Shown here: piece after piece, positions 36,553 through 45,406 of the stretch | Layout of the letters: every line of letters starts with the position of its first letter | Position numbering within the stretch: the first letter of the stretch is position 1 | Assembly (NCBI RefSeq): GCF_002210285.1 | Contig: NZ_MWQE01000002.1 | Location: forward strand, 248,001 to 312,000 | Length of the DNA stretch: 64,000 nt | Source of the DNA: Fibrobacter sp. UWR2 | GTDB lineage: Bacteria; Fibrobacterota; Fibrobacteria; Fibrobacterales; Fibrobacteraceae | Reading direction: 5' to 3' | Program-made: the position numbers and the translations under genes | Notes under the pieces: model-generated | Database searches by the model: none | What the model saw: the letters and a program-made list of their open reading frames with translations, nothing else | Told to the model about the DNA's origin: nothing

Positions 36553-38145
36553 TTATTTCTTCTTTTTCTTGGTTTCGAGCCATTCGTCGAAGGTGATGCT
36601 ACGGTCGAGAACTCCATCCGGAGTGAGTTCAAGCACGCGGTTTGCGACAGTTTGAACAAACTCATGGTCCTGCGAGCAGAAGATGATGGGGCCCTGGAAT
36701 GCGGTGAGGCCGTTGTTGAGGGCGGTAATCGCTTCAAGGTCCAGGTGGGCCGTCGGTTCGTCGAGCAAGAGGCAGTTTGCATTGCTGAGCATCATGCGGC
36801 TGAGCATGCAGCGCACTTTTTCGCCACCGCTGAGCACATTCGCGCTCTTGAGGGCTTCTTCGCCGGTGAAGAGCATGCGGCCGAGGAACCCGCGAATGAA
36901 GGTTTCGTCCTGTTCCTTGCTGTACTGGCGAAGCCAATCCACAAGGGAAAGGTCCGTGCCGAAGTAGGCGTCGTTGTTCTTCGGGAAGTAGCTGTAACTG
37001 ATGGTGTTGCCCCACTTGAGCACGCCATCGGGGCACTTGGTCTCTTCGGCAATCAGCTGGAAGAAGGCTGTCTTGAGTGTGTCGTATTCGCCGACGAGTG
37101 CTACTTTGTCCCCATTATTGAGACTAAAGTTAAGGCCCTTGCAGACGATGCCGTCACCGCCGTCAAGGTCGGCGTTCTTGACTTCGAGCACGATCTTGCC
37201 CGGTTCGCGGTCCATCTTGAAGTTGACCCACGGGAACTTGCGGCTCGATGCCGGCATTTCTTCGACGGTCATCTTGTCCAAAAGCTTCTTGCGGGATGTA
37301 GCCTGCTTGGCCTTTGCTGCATTGGAAGCGAAGCGGCGGATGAACGCCTTCAGTTCTTCGATCTTTTCTTCGGCGCGGCGGTTCTGGTCCTTTCTCTGCT
37401 TCTGGGCCAATTGGCTCGCTGCGTACCAGAATTCGTAGTTGCCGCCGTAGAGGTTGATCTTGCCGTAGTCGATATCGCAGGTGTGCGTGCAGACCGCATT
37501 GAGGAAGTGACGGTCGTGGCTCACCACGATGACGATGTTCTCGAAGCGTTCGAGGTAGTCTTCGAGCCAGCCGACGGTTTCCAGGTCAAGGTGGTTCGTC
37601 GGTTCGTCGAGCAAAAGGATGTCGGGGTTGCCGAACAGCGCTTGGGCGAGGAGCACGCGGATCTTTTGTCCACCGTCGAGGTCGGCCATCAGGCTGTAGT
37701 GGAATTCTTCGGGAATGCCGAGGCCCTTCAGGAGCACAGCGGCGTTCGAGTCGGCTTCGTAGCCGCCGATTTCGCCGAAACGGGTCTCGATTTCCATGGC
37801 CTGCATGCCCTGTTCTTCCGTCATTTCGGGCAGTGCATAGAGTTCGTCGCGCTTTTTGCCCAGCTCGTAGAGTTCGGGGTAACCCATCATGACGGTTTCG
37901 AGAACGGTGTTCTGTTCGTAGGCGAAGTGGTCCTGCTTGAGGACGGCGATACGTTCGCCCGGATCCTTGCTTACCTCGCCGGTGTTGGGTTCGAGTTCGC
38001 CAGAAAGGATCTTGAGGAAGGTAGACTTGCCGGCGCCGTTCGCGCCGATGACTCCGTAGCAGTTGCCGCGCTTGAAGGAGAGGTTCACTTCCTTGAAGAG
38101 GACGCGGCTACCGTATTGAAGACTGACATTAGAGACGTTGAGCAT
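36553..38145 (-). CDS. ABC-F family ATPase, YbiT-like
   Basis: A 530-residue soluble protein with two ATP-binding cassettes and no membrane segments, as in ribosome-associated ABC-F factors. Cassette 1 has Walker A GANGAGKST (34-42), a modified signature LDGGQK and LLLDEPTNHLD. The linker contains FIRRFASNAAKAKQATSRKK as in YbiT. Cassette 2 keeps LSGGEK and LLLDEPTAHLD, but its Walker A is degenerate (GEYDTLKT) and its H-loop reads SQDHEF. The second site may bind or hydrolyse ATP poorly. Expected role: acting on stalled or initiating ribosomes. Monocistronic. Confidence 0.92.
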   Translation of the reverse strand: MLNVSNVSLQYGSRVLFKEVNLSFKRGNCYGVIGANGAGKSTFLKILSGELEPNTGEVSKDPGERIAVLKQDHFAYEQNTVLETVMMGYPELYELGKKRDELYALPEMTEEQGMQAMEIETRFGEIGGYEADSNAAVLLKGLGIPEEFHYSLMADLDGGQKIRVLLAQALFGNPDILLLDEPTNHLDLETVGWLEDYLERFENIVIVVSHDRHFLNAVCTHTCDIDYGKINLYGGNYEFWYAASQLAQKQRKDQNRRAEEKIEELKAFIRRFASNAAKAKQATSRKKLLDKMTVEEMPASSRKFPWVNFKMDREPGKIVLEVKNADLDGGDGIVCKGLNFSLNNGDKVALVGEYDTLKTAFFQLIAEETKCPDGVLKWGNTISYSYFPKNNDAYFGTDLSLVDWLRQYSKEQDETFIRGFLGRMLFTGEEALKSANVLSGGEKVRCMLSRMMLSNANCLLLDEPTAHLDLEAITALNNGLTAFQGPIIFCSQDHEFVQTVANRVLELTPDGVLDRSITFDEWLETKKKKK

Positions 38146-38162
38146 GTATTATATAAATAGGG

Positions 38163-41100
38163 TTAGGCTTGGTTTGCTTTTTCCAGTTCGCGGGCGTTGA
38201 TGATGAGCATCTGCAATCTGTTCTCGATGTTCGCGAAGCTCGTATCCGGATCGTAGTCGAGGGAGAGGATCTGGATGTGCGGGCAACGCTCCTTGACGGC
38301 CTTGGTGAGGCCGCGGCCACTGATGTGGTTGGCAAGGCAGGCGAACGGTTGCAGGATGATGTGGCTGTTGATGCCGTGGCGCGAGTTGTACAGGATTTCG
38401 CCCGGGATAAGCCAACCTTCACCGGTGTTGTAGGTGGGGTCGATAATCTCGGTGACGTAGTCCTTGAGTTCGTAGCAGTCGGCATGGTGCTCGTAGAGCT
38501 TGAACTTGTGCATCGACTTGCGGGCAGTTTCCACGGCGTGCGTGTAAACCCTTGCAGTCACGCCGCCTTCGACGCGGTCCATGAGCGGGTTGGCGGAGAA
38601 ACCGCGCTTGATCTTTTCGGCGCGAACCACTTCATCGACGCGGAAGAAGTCTGTCATACCGGGGAGGTAGACTTCCATGCCGTTGTTCATCAGGTAGTTC
38701 TCGATGAACCCGTTCGCGCTTGGGTGGTAGTTCATGAGGATTTCGCCGAGCACGGCCACGCGCGGCTTGCGGATGCCCTTCTTGCGTTCTTCTGTAATTT
38801 CGACGCCGTTGAAAGCCTCGATGCACTGCTCGAAGACTTCGATGAGCTTGGAGGGGCGCACCAGCTGGGCGGTGGTCAGGTGACCGGCCACTGCGATGAC
38901 CTTCGGCATCCATTCGTCATAGACCTTCTGGGTGTCGCCGGCATTGACTTCGTAGGGGCGCAGGGCGCGGTACATGATTTCGATGGCGTCCATGGTCACG
39001 AGGCCCCACAGCATGTGGAGGCGGAAGTCGAGACCCAGCTGGAAGCCGGGGTGCATGCCCTTGTAGTCCACGCCTGTCGTGATGATGGTGACGTCCTTGA
39101 AGCCGGCTTCGTCGAGGGCCTTACGGGCAAGCACTGCGTACTGCACGGCACGGCAGTTTTCGCAGTTCTTGGCAAGGCACATGGAGACTTCGTTCTGCGG
39201 CACGTTGGGGTGATTGACGAGCCACTTGAGGGCTTCGCCGATGTTCACCTGGCAGGGGAAGCAGATATCGTTGTGGACGAACTTTTTGCCGAGCTCGATG
39301 GCTTCCTTGTCAGCCACGGGCAGGTATTCGGCAATGTAGCCTTCGCGCTTCATGTATTCGCTCGCGAGCACGGTAAATGCGGGCGAGAGGTTCGGCGTCA
39401 AAATGCGGCGGCGTTGCTTGTCTTCGGCGACGAACGGCGTGTGGTACAGCGGTTCGTTGCTTTCGGGCTTGTCGGGGAGGTTTGCCGCACGGCGTGCCTT
39501 CACCGTCTCGATAAAGCTCTTGATGCGGATGCCCACCGGGCCGCGGGCGTCACCTTCGTCGAGCTTGAGCATGAGCATTTCCTTGTTGGAATCGCGGTGC
39601 ATCATGCGCAGCATTTCGTCGGTCAAGATGGAATCATGGCCGCAACCGAAGCTCACGATCTGGGCAAGTTCGATGTTCGGGTCCTTGGCCGCGATCATCG
39701 TGGCGCCAATCATGCGTAGGTGGAAGGTGTTCTTGATTTCGATACGGGTGTGGCTCGGCACATCCTGGTCGTACACGCCCGGGAGTGACTCGGTGGTGAG
39801 CACTGGAATGCCCATCGCCGTAAAGTGACTTGCGATGTTGTGGTTGATGAGCATGTCCGCATGGTACGGGCGGCCCGCAATCACGACAGCGAAGGTGTTC
39901 TGGGCACGGACATCGTCGAGAATCTTCTGGCCTTCCTCGAGGAGCGTGGTGCGGTAGCTCTGGAGAGCCTTCTCGCCTTCGTCGACGGCCTTGTTCAAAA
40001 GCTTCTTGTCGAGTTTCCAGTTCTCGTGGAACCAGTCGACGGTCTGGCTGCGGCGGAGCTTCGTGTTGAACCAGTGGAAAATCGGCTGGTCCATCGGCAC
40101 GCCATAGTTCTTCTCTGGCTCGTCGGTGTTCTTGCAGACGTTGGGGTAGGCCTGCACCACGGGGCACACGGAGGTGGCGGTAAACTTGGTGTGGTCGCTC
40201 GGGATGGCAATCATCATCGGGAAGAAGATGCGGTCGACCTTCTTTTCGATGAGGCTGAGCACGTGGCCGTGCACGAGCTTGGCCGGGAAGCACACGGTGT
40301 CACTGGGCACGCTGTGGAGGCCGGCTTCGAACATCTTGTAGTCGCTCTGGCGGCTTACGACGACGGTGTAGCCGAGGCTCGTGAAGAACGCCTTCCAGAA
40401 GGGGAGGCTGGCCCAGAATTCGAGGGCGCGCGGGATACCGATGGTCTTCCCGTTGTTGGGGGCGAGCTTTGCCGGGGCATAGTCCTTCACCAGAAGCTGG
40501 TTCGTGCGCTTGATCATGTCAGGCACGGCGAGCATCTTCTTGTTGATTTCGGCGATGAGGGCCTTCGTCTTCGGGTCGTTCGGGTCGGCGGTGACTTCAC
40601 CGCGTTCGCAGCGGTTGCCGGTAACGAAGCTCTGGCCGTCACTGAAGGTGACGATAGTGCGGGAGCAGTGGTTGGTGCAGTACTGGCAGAGCTGACCCGG
40701 CTGGTTGTGCCAGCTGAAGGTCTTCATGGCCTCGAGGCCGATGAAACTCGACTTGAGGTCAGGATTTTCCTTGCGCTTCTCTTCCATGTACTTGCGGGTG
40801 AGGAGCGCGATACCGATGGCGCCCATTTCGCCCGGACGTTCGGGACGGATGGGCTTAAGGCCGGTGTACTGCTCGAAGGCGCGGAGGACCGCGTTGTTCT
40901 TGAAGGTACCGCCCTGGACCACGACCTTCTTGCCGAGGGTGTTCAGGTTACGGATGCGGATGACCTTCGTAAAGACGTTGTTGATGATGGAACGGCAGAT
41001 ACCCGCGATGATGTCTTCGGGCTGCTTGCCGTCGCGCTGTTCCGTGATGATGGAACTGTTCATGAACACCGTGCAGCGGGAACCCAGCTGGGAGGGGCTC

Positions 41101-42596
41101 TTGGCGTTGAATGCGAGTTCGGCAATCTTTTCCATCGGGATGCCGAGGCTGCGGGCGTACGTTTCGATGAACGAACCACAACCCGAGGAGCAGGCCTCGT
41201 TCAGGATGATGCCGGTGACCACGCCGTCCTGGACGGAGATGGCCTTCATGTCCTGGCCACCGATGTCGAGGATAAAGCTTACGTCGGGGCAAATCTTCTG
41301 GGCGGCGTTCGCGTGGGCGACCGTTTCCACCGTATGGTAGTCGGCATGGACGGCCTTGGCGAAGAGCTGTTCACCGTAACCGGTAGTACCTACACCCAGA
41401 ATGTTGAGCTTTACGCCGTATTCTTCGTAGCGGTCAGCGAGTTCGTTCATGGCGCGCTTCAGCACGGCGAGCGGTTCACCGTCGTTGCTTGCATAGAAGC
41501 CGTCGACCACGTTATCCTGCTCGTCGAGGAGTACGAACTTGGTGGTGGTGGAACCGGCGTCGATACCGAGGTACACGTTGAGTTCGGTACCGGAGGCAGG
41601 CTGCGGGTAGTGGTTATCGGCCATCTTGTGTTCTTCGAGGAACATCTTGTATTCGGCATCGTTCTTGAAGAAGAGGTCGGCGGCAGCCTTGGCCTTGTTT
41701 TCGGCCTGGCGGATTTCATTAAAGTGTACGAGGGCGTCCAGGGAGCCTTCCATGCGGTATTGGCATTCCTGGTCGGCGAACATGGACCCGAGCGAAAGGG
41801 CTGCACCCATGGCGACGAGCACTTCGGAGTGTTCTGGCACAATAGCCTGCTCGTCGGAGATGCCCAGACGTTCCTTGAAGGCGCGTACGAGAGTCGGGTT
41901 AAATGTGAGCGGGCCACCCTCGAAAATCACGGGCGGCTTGATTTCCATGCCCTGGGCGAGGCCACCGATGGTCTGCTTGGCGATGGCGTGGAAGCTCGAG
42001 AGGGCGATATCTTCCTTGGCGATGCCGTTGTTGAGCATCGGCTGGATGTCCGTCTTCGCGAACACGCCGCAACGGCCCGAAATCTCGTAGACCTTCTGGC
42101 CGCGCTTGGCAAAACCTTCGAAGGCTTCTGTCTTGATACGGAGGAGTTCGGCCACCTGGTCGATAAATGCGCCGGTACCGCCCGCACACACGCCGTTCAT
42201 GCGCATGTCGCTGGCGATGAGCTTGCCGGTTGTTTTGTCTTTTTCGAAGAATACGACCTTCGCGTCCTGGCCGCCGAGTTCGATGGCGACGCGCGATTCG
42301 GGGTAGGTGGCGCGCACGGCGAGGGCGTTTGCCACCACTTCTTGTACAAAGAAGGCGTGCGTGGCGTCGGCGAAGGGCTGGCCACCGCTACCGCAGAAGG
42401 CGACCCTGAAATTCTTGTCCGGGAAGAGCCCGTGGGCCTCCCGCAGCACCTCGAAAACCTTTTGCGCCTGCATGGCGTTGTGGCGCTGGTACGTGTAATG
42501 CAAAAGCTTGTTGGTCTCTGGATCGACAACCGCAATCTTCACGGTGGTGGAACCAACGTCCACGCCGACCCATAAATCGTTCTTCATATTGCTCAT
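38163..42596 (-). CDS. Giant 2-hydroxyacyl-CoA dehydratase activase-type protein (BadF/BcrA, DUF2229, HgdB-like)
   Basis: A 1477-residue cytoplasmic protein. It has two BadF/BadG/BcrA/BcrD-type ATPase domains (about 8-270 with DVGSTTVK, and 345-600 with DAGSTTTK). VCAGGTGAF (about 135) and ACSSGCGSF (about 468) each carry the Cys that binds a shared 4Fe-4S cluster. A CQYCTNHC cluster is near 635. A DUF2229/HgdB-like half follows, with Cys-rich NDICFPCQVN and CLAKNCENCRA. Family members drive ATP-dependent electron transfer in anaerobes; the physiological substrate of this long fused form is not established. The ATG at 42596 is used; 42587 is possible. Divergent from the gene at 42761. Confidence 0.9.
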   Translation of the reverse strand: MSNMKNDLWVGVDVGSTTVKIAVVDPETNKLLHYTYQRHNAMQAQKVFEVLREAHGLFPDKNFRVAFCGSGGQPFADATHAFFVQEVVANALAVRATYPESRVAIELGGQDAKVVFFEKDKTTGKLIASDMRMNGVCAGGTGAFIDQVAELLRIKTEAFEGFAKRGQKVYEISGRCGVFAKTDIQPMLNNGIAKEDIALSSFHAIAKQTIGGLAQGMEIKPPVIFEGGPLTFNPTLVRAFKERLGISDEQAIVPEHSEVLVAMGAALSLGSMFADQECQYRMEGSLDALVHFNEIRQAENKAKAAADLFFKNDAEYKMFLEEHKMADNHYPQPASGTELNVYLGIDAGSTTTKFVLLDEQDNVVDGFYASNDGEPLAVLKRAMNELADRYEEYGVKLNILGVGTTGYGEQLFAKAVHADYHTVETVAHANAAQKICPDVSFILDIGGQDMKAISVQDGVVTGIILNEACSSGCGSFIETYARSLGIPMEKIAELAFNAKSPSQLGSRCTVFMNSSIITEQRDGKQPEDIIAGICRSIINNVFTKVIRIRNLNTLGKKVVVQGGTFKNNAVLRAFEQYTGLKPIRPERPGEMGAIGIALLTRKYMEEKRKENPDLKSSFIGLEAMKTFSWHNQPGQLCQYCTNHCSRTIVTFSDGQSFVTGNRCERGEVTADPNDPKTKALIAEINKKMLAVPDMIKRTNQLLVKDYAPAKLAPNNGKTIGIPRALEFWASLPFWKAFFTSLGYTVVVSRQSDYKMFEAGLHSVPSDTVCFPAKLVHGHVLSLIEKKVDRIFFPMMIAIPSDHTKFTATSVCPVVQAYPNVCKNTDEPEKNYGVPMDQPIFHWFNTKLRRSQTVDWFHENWKLDKKLLNKAVDEGEKALQSYRTTLLEEGQKILDDVRAQNTFAVVIAGRPYHADMLINHNIASHFTAMGIPVLTTESLPGVYDQDVPSHTRIEIKNTFHLRMIGATMIAAKDPNIELAQIVSFGCGHDSILTDEMLRMMHRDSNKEMLMLKLDEGDARGPVGIRIKSFIETVKARRAANLPDKPESNEPLYHTPFVAEDKQRRRILTPNLSPAFTVLASEYMKREGYIAEYLPVADKEAIELGKKFVHNDICFPCQVNIGEALKWLVNHPNVPQNEVSMCLAKNCENCRAVQYAVLARKALDEAGFKDVTIITTGVDYKGMHPGFQLGLDFRLHMLWGLVTMDAIEIMYRALRPYEVNAGDTQKVYDEWMPKVIAVAGHLTTAQLVRPSKLIEVFEQCIEAFNGVEITEERKKGIRKPRVAVLGEILMNYHPSANGFIENYLMNNGMEVYLPGMTDFFRVDEVVRAEKIKRGFSANPLMDRVEGGVTARVYTHAVETARKSMHKFKLYEHHADCYELKDYVTEIIDPTYNTGEGWLIPGEILYNSRHGINSHIILQPFACLANHISGRGLTKAVKERCPHIQILSLDYDPDTSFANIENRLQMLIINARELEKANQA

Positions 42597-42691
42597 AGTG
42601 GGCGTAAAGATAGAAAAATTGGGGTGGGTCTAATTGGCAAACGGGGCCGTTAAATGCCAAAATTCGCAAAAAAAAGGATTGAGTTTTTTTG

Positions 42692-42720
42692 TTGACATCT
42701 GCATCGACGATTGCTATTTT
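42692..42720 (+). promoter_or_regulatory. Promoter of the barrel gene at 42761
   Basis: TTGACA at 42692-42697, a 17-bp spacer and TATTTT at 42715-42720, the closest match to the sigma-70 consensus in the window. A leader of about 35 nt with an AAGGAG site follows. Confidence 0.72.
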
Positions 42721-42760
42721 TTATTAAACAAACTCACAAACCTTTCAGAAGGAGAATTCT

Positions 42761-43541
42761 ATGAAAAAATTGGCCGTGCTTGCCATAGCGTTTGGCTTTG
42801 CCTGTGTACCTTCGTTCGCCCAGTATGACGATGATTACGGCGATACCCCCCGCCGCAACCGAAGATGACAGCTACTCTACAGAGGAATCCACCCAGGCTG
42901 AACCCGCCGAAGAAAGCGTGTCCGCCGCTCCTGCCGCGGAAAAGTCTTCTGAAGATACCGACTACCAGAAAATCCGTCTTGGCGGCCATATCGGTGTCGG
43001 CGTGGGCGGTCTTGGCGACCTTACCGGCGTTGGCGGCTATGTGGGCGGTTCCCTCCGTTACTACATCAACAAGCAGTTGGCTGTCGCTCCCGAAGTGAAC
43101 TTCATCTTCCGCTATTTCTATGAAACCAGCGACCGCGTTTCCCTTGGCAATGGCTACGAATACGAATATGAACAGGGCATCTCGCAAATCCTCATGGACG
43201 TGCCCTTGCTCGCCCGCTACGAACCGCTTTCTTTCCTCTACGTGGAAGGCGGCCTCCGTCTTGCGTTCTGCCTTGCCGACATGTTCTCGGCGCAGTACAA
43301 CTACTATGATTCCTACGACAACGAGGTCGATTACGCAAGTGATCTTGTCGCCGCCGAAGACATTGAGACCAGCAGCGTTTATGTGTCGCTTGTTCTCGGT
43401 GCCGGTGCGCAGTTCCACCAGGGTGGCCACGACATGAATGTCGGCCTCCGCTTCATGTACGACTTCAACAGCGTAAGCGATGACGTTAAAGACAAGCCGA
43501 GCGCTTGGAACATCCAGCTTTCGATGACCTACCTCCTCTAG
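42761..43541 (+). CDS. Outer-membrane beta-barrel protein, frameshifted at a C6 tract
   Basis: The ATG at 42761 has an AAGGAG site and a clear signal peptide (MKKLAVLAIAFGFACVPSFA). This frame stops after 35 codons. The rest continues in another frame to 43541: an acidic linker (TEESTQAEPAEES) then about 190 residues of barrel strands (KIRLGGHIGVGVGGLGD to NIQLSMTYLL). The switch falls at a run of six C at 42846-42851. With five C the reading would be DTPAATEDD and the protein would be about 260 residues. So this is either a sequencing error, a recent mutation or phase variation by slippage. If the shift is real, the barrel lacks its signal peptide and would not be exported. Confidence 0.75.
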
Positions 43542-43567
43542 TGTAGGTCCCGTTGAACGGCAAGTCG

Positions 43568-43597
43568 GCCCGGCTTCTAGCCGGGCTTCTTGTTTTT
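43568..43597 (+). terminator. Terminator after the barrel gene
   Basis: GCCCGGCT (43568-43575), loop TCT, AGCCGGGC (43579-43586), then a T-rich tail, which also supplies the -35 region of ruvX. Confidence 0.88.
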
Positions 43598-43619
43598 AGC
43601 GGGTTTCTTTTTTTATATT
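43590..43619 (+). promoter_or_regulatory. Leaderless promoter of ruvX
   Basis: TTGTTT at 43590-43595, an 18-bp spacer and TATATT at 43614-43619, eight bases before the ATG at 43628. The -35 hexamer overlaps the T tail of the upstream terminator. Confidence 0.55.
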
Positions 43620-43627
43620 TCGCTCCG

Positions 43628-44041
43628 ATGAACTATCTTGCTCTTGATTACGGTGAGCATCGTGTCGGAGTCGCTTTTGCCGATTCCGAGTTGCGTATGG
43701 CTTTCTCTCGCGAAACTATTGACCAGAAGACGACAAACTTGTTTGTAAGGCTCGATGAACTCGTGAAGATAAACAAGATTGACGCCTTTGTAGTGGGTAT
43801 GCCCTATCACCCCGATGGTCGTGCCGATGGCAAGAACGTGGTTGTAGAAAAGTTTATCGAGGATTTGAAACTACGATTCCCGGGGTTACCTGTATACACG
43901 CAGGACGAGTCGTATTCCAGTGTTCAGGCGCAGGAAAAGACGTCTTACTTTAGCAAGAAGAAAAAACAGAAAAATAAGGCGGTGATTGATCAATTGGCCG
44001 CAGCGATTATTCTTCAGAGATGGTTAGATGAAAATGGCTAG
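43628..44041 (+). CDS. ruvX: Putative Holliday junction resolvase
   Basis: A 137-residue RNase H-fold nuclease of the YqgF/RuvX family, the usual length. The first acidic residue is in LALDYGEHRVGVA, the second region is VGMPYHPDGR, and the C-terminal part has TQDESYSSVQAQ and DQLAAAIILQRWLD. Proposed roles are junction resolution and 16S rRNA processing. The start at 43628 is chosen because the conserved strand begins there and a TATATT box sits eight bases upstream. An in-frame start at 43553 would only add the terminator region. Confidence 0.9.
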   Translation: MNYLALDYGEHRVGVAFADSELRMAFSRETIDQKTTNLFVRLDELVKINKIDAFVVGMPYHPDGRADGKNVVVEKFIEDLKLRFPGLPVYTQDESYSSVQAQEKTSYFSKKKKQKNKAVIDQLAAAIILQRWLDENG

Positions 44042-44054
44042 AATGCGCTAACCG

Positions 44055-44387
44055 TTATTTTTTCTTTTTGTTGCGAGTTCGTTCAATATAAGACTGGTAT
44101 TTCATCTTTTCTGCAGCTTCGCGAATGGGGGCTGCATTCTTTTCGTATGCGGTGGAAAACTCTTCCCAGAATTCAGATGGATTCTTGTATAGGACCTTGA
44201 CAACGTTGTAAAGGTCAAAGGTTATGGGCGTCTTTTCGCCTTTTTCCCATTTTCCCAATGTTGTTCTCGAAACGCAGGCGTTGTTGCTGATGTACTGTTG
44301 GGAATAGTCTAACTTATCCCGTCGCGCCTTTATGACATACGCGAGAGTCTCGTCAAAAATACGTTCCTCTTCAGTTTTCAGTTTCAC
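44055..44387 (-). CDS. XRE-family helix-turn-helix regulator
   Basis: A 110-residue DNA-binding protein. The HTH is at about 28-75: YSQQYISNNACVSRTTLGKWEKGEKTP, the standard XRE layout. A helical Lys-rich tail follows. It is convergent with ruvX. A perfect 16-bp palindrome 37 bases upstream (44424-44439) is the obvious candidate operator, so autoregulation is likely. No toxin partner is adjacent, so an antitoxin role is not supported. Confidence 0.82.
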   Translation of the reverse strand: MKLKTEEERIFDETLAYVIKARRDKLDYSQQYISNNACVSRTTLGKWEKGEKTPITFDLYNVVKVLYKNPSEFWEEFSTAYEKNAAPIREAAEKMKYQSYIERTRNKKKK

Positions 44388-44423
44388 GGAGGGTAATTCT
44401 AGGGAAATAATCCTTCGTTTTGT

Positions 44424-44439
44424 GATAACATATGTTATC
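44424..44439. promoter_or_regulatory. Candidate operator palindrome of the XRE regulator
   Basis: GATAACATATGTTATC is a perfect 16-bp palindrome in the promoter region of the XRE gene. Confidence 0.6.
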
Positions 44440-44502
44440 CATTTTCTGTAAAACTTGTAAAATATTTGTTACGTTTGGTGTAGGCTTGTTAAATCGTAGA
44501 AG

Positions 44503-44516
44503 AGGCAATATTGCCT
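44503..44516. promoter_or_regulatory. Palindrome upstream of dapB
   Basis: AGGCAATATTGCCT is a perfect 14-bp palindrome 60 bases before the dapB start. It may be an operator; no regulator is identified. Confidence 0.4.
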
Positions 44517-44575
44517 AGCATTATTATTAGAGAGTGCGTTTTTAATTATTTTTGCGGTTAAAAACAGGAGATTTT

Positions 44576-45406
44576 ATGTCTGTACAAGTGATGGTTAATG
44601 GTATTCCGGGCAACATGGGTCGCATCGTGGCCGAAACATGCGTGGCCCGTGGCTTGGAACTGGTCCCGTATTCCCTGACGGGTGAGATTATCGTGGAAAA
44701 CGAATCCGTAGTGGCGGGGAAGACCATCCAGCTCTTGAAGCCCTCTAACCGCGAGGAACGCATCGGTGAAGTGCTTGCAAAGTATCCGAACGTTATCTGC
44801 ATCGACTACACGCACCCGTCGGCCGTGAATGACAACGCCGCTTTCTACGTAAAGCACAAGATTCCGTTCGTGATGGGTACCACCGGCGGTGACCGTGATG
44901 CGCTTGCGAAGCTCGTGGCCGATGCAAACCACCCGAGCGTTATTGCCCCGAATATGGCAAAGCAGATTGTCGCTTTCCAGAGCATGATCGAGTTCCTGGC
45001 AAGCGAGTTTCCGTCTGCATTCGACGGCTATAAGCTTTCCGTGGTCGAGAGCCACCAGAAGACCAAGGCCGACACGAGCGGTACGGCCCGCGCGGTCGTG
45101 GGCACCTTCCAGAAGATGGGCTTTGCCTACACGCCGGACGATATCGAGAAGGTCCGTGACGAAAAGGAACAGATGGAACGCATGCACGTGCCCGAGGAAT
45201 ACCTCGGCGGTCACGCCTTCCACACCTACAGCCTCGACAGCGCCGACGGCACCGTTCATTTCGAGTTCCAGCACAACGTGTGCGGCCGTAAGATTTACGC
45301 CGAAGGCACCGTGGACGCCGTGAACTTCCTCGCCGAGCAGATTGCCGCCGGTACCGCCAAACCCTTCAACATGATGGACGTCCTGCGCTCCGGAAAGATG
45401 AGGTAA
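44576..45406 (+). CDS. dapB: 4-hydroxy-tetrahydrodipicolinate reductase, plant-type
   Basis: Lysine/diaminopimelate pathway reductase; 276 residues. VMVNGIPGNMGR is the dinucleotide-binding motif. FVMGTTGGDRD and the catalytic region VVESHQKTKADTSGTA follow, then HAFHTYSLDS in the C-terminal domain. The SHQKTKADTSGTA version and the extra length match the plant-type DapB subfamily, not the E. coli type. The ATG at 44576 has a CAGGAG site; the in-frame start at 44552 lacks one. The next gene begins directly after its stop codon. Confidence 0.93.
   Translation: MSVQVMVNGIPGNMGRIVAETCVARGLELVPYSLTGEIIVENESVVAGKTIQLLKPSNREERIGEVLAKYPNVICIDYTHPSAVNDNAAFYVKHKIPFVMGTTGGDRDALAKLVADANHPSVIAPNMAKQIVAFQSMIEFLASEFPSAFDGYKLSVVESHQKTKADTSGTARAVVGTFQKMGFAYTPDDIEKVRDEKEQMERMHVPEEYLGGHAFHTYSLDSADGTVHFEFQHNVCGRKIYAEGTVDAVNFLAEQIAAGTAKPFNMMDVLRSGKMR

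Noticed and set aside
36652..38160. A 502-codon open frame opposite the ABC-F gene
   Set aside because: Antisense shadow with no domain.
39825..42575. A 916-codon open frame opposite the giant activase gene
   Set aside because: It is an antisense shadow. It is rich in Val, His, Glu and Gly with no domain or ribosome site, and its length mirrors codon bias of the real gene.
42792..43541. A stand-alone barrel gene starting at the TTG at 42792
   Set aside because: The first residues of that frame are the signal-peptide DNA read out of frame; a +1 shift at the C6 tract explains the locus better.
44055..44387. Toxin-antitoxin module with the XRE regulator as antitoxin
   Set aside because: No small partner gene overlaps or adjoins it; neighbours are ruvX and dapB.
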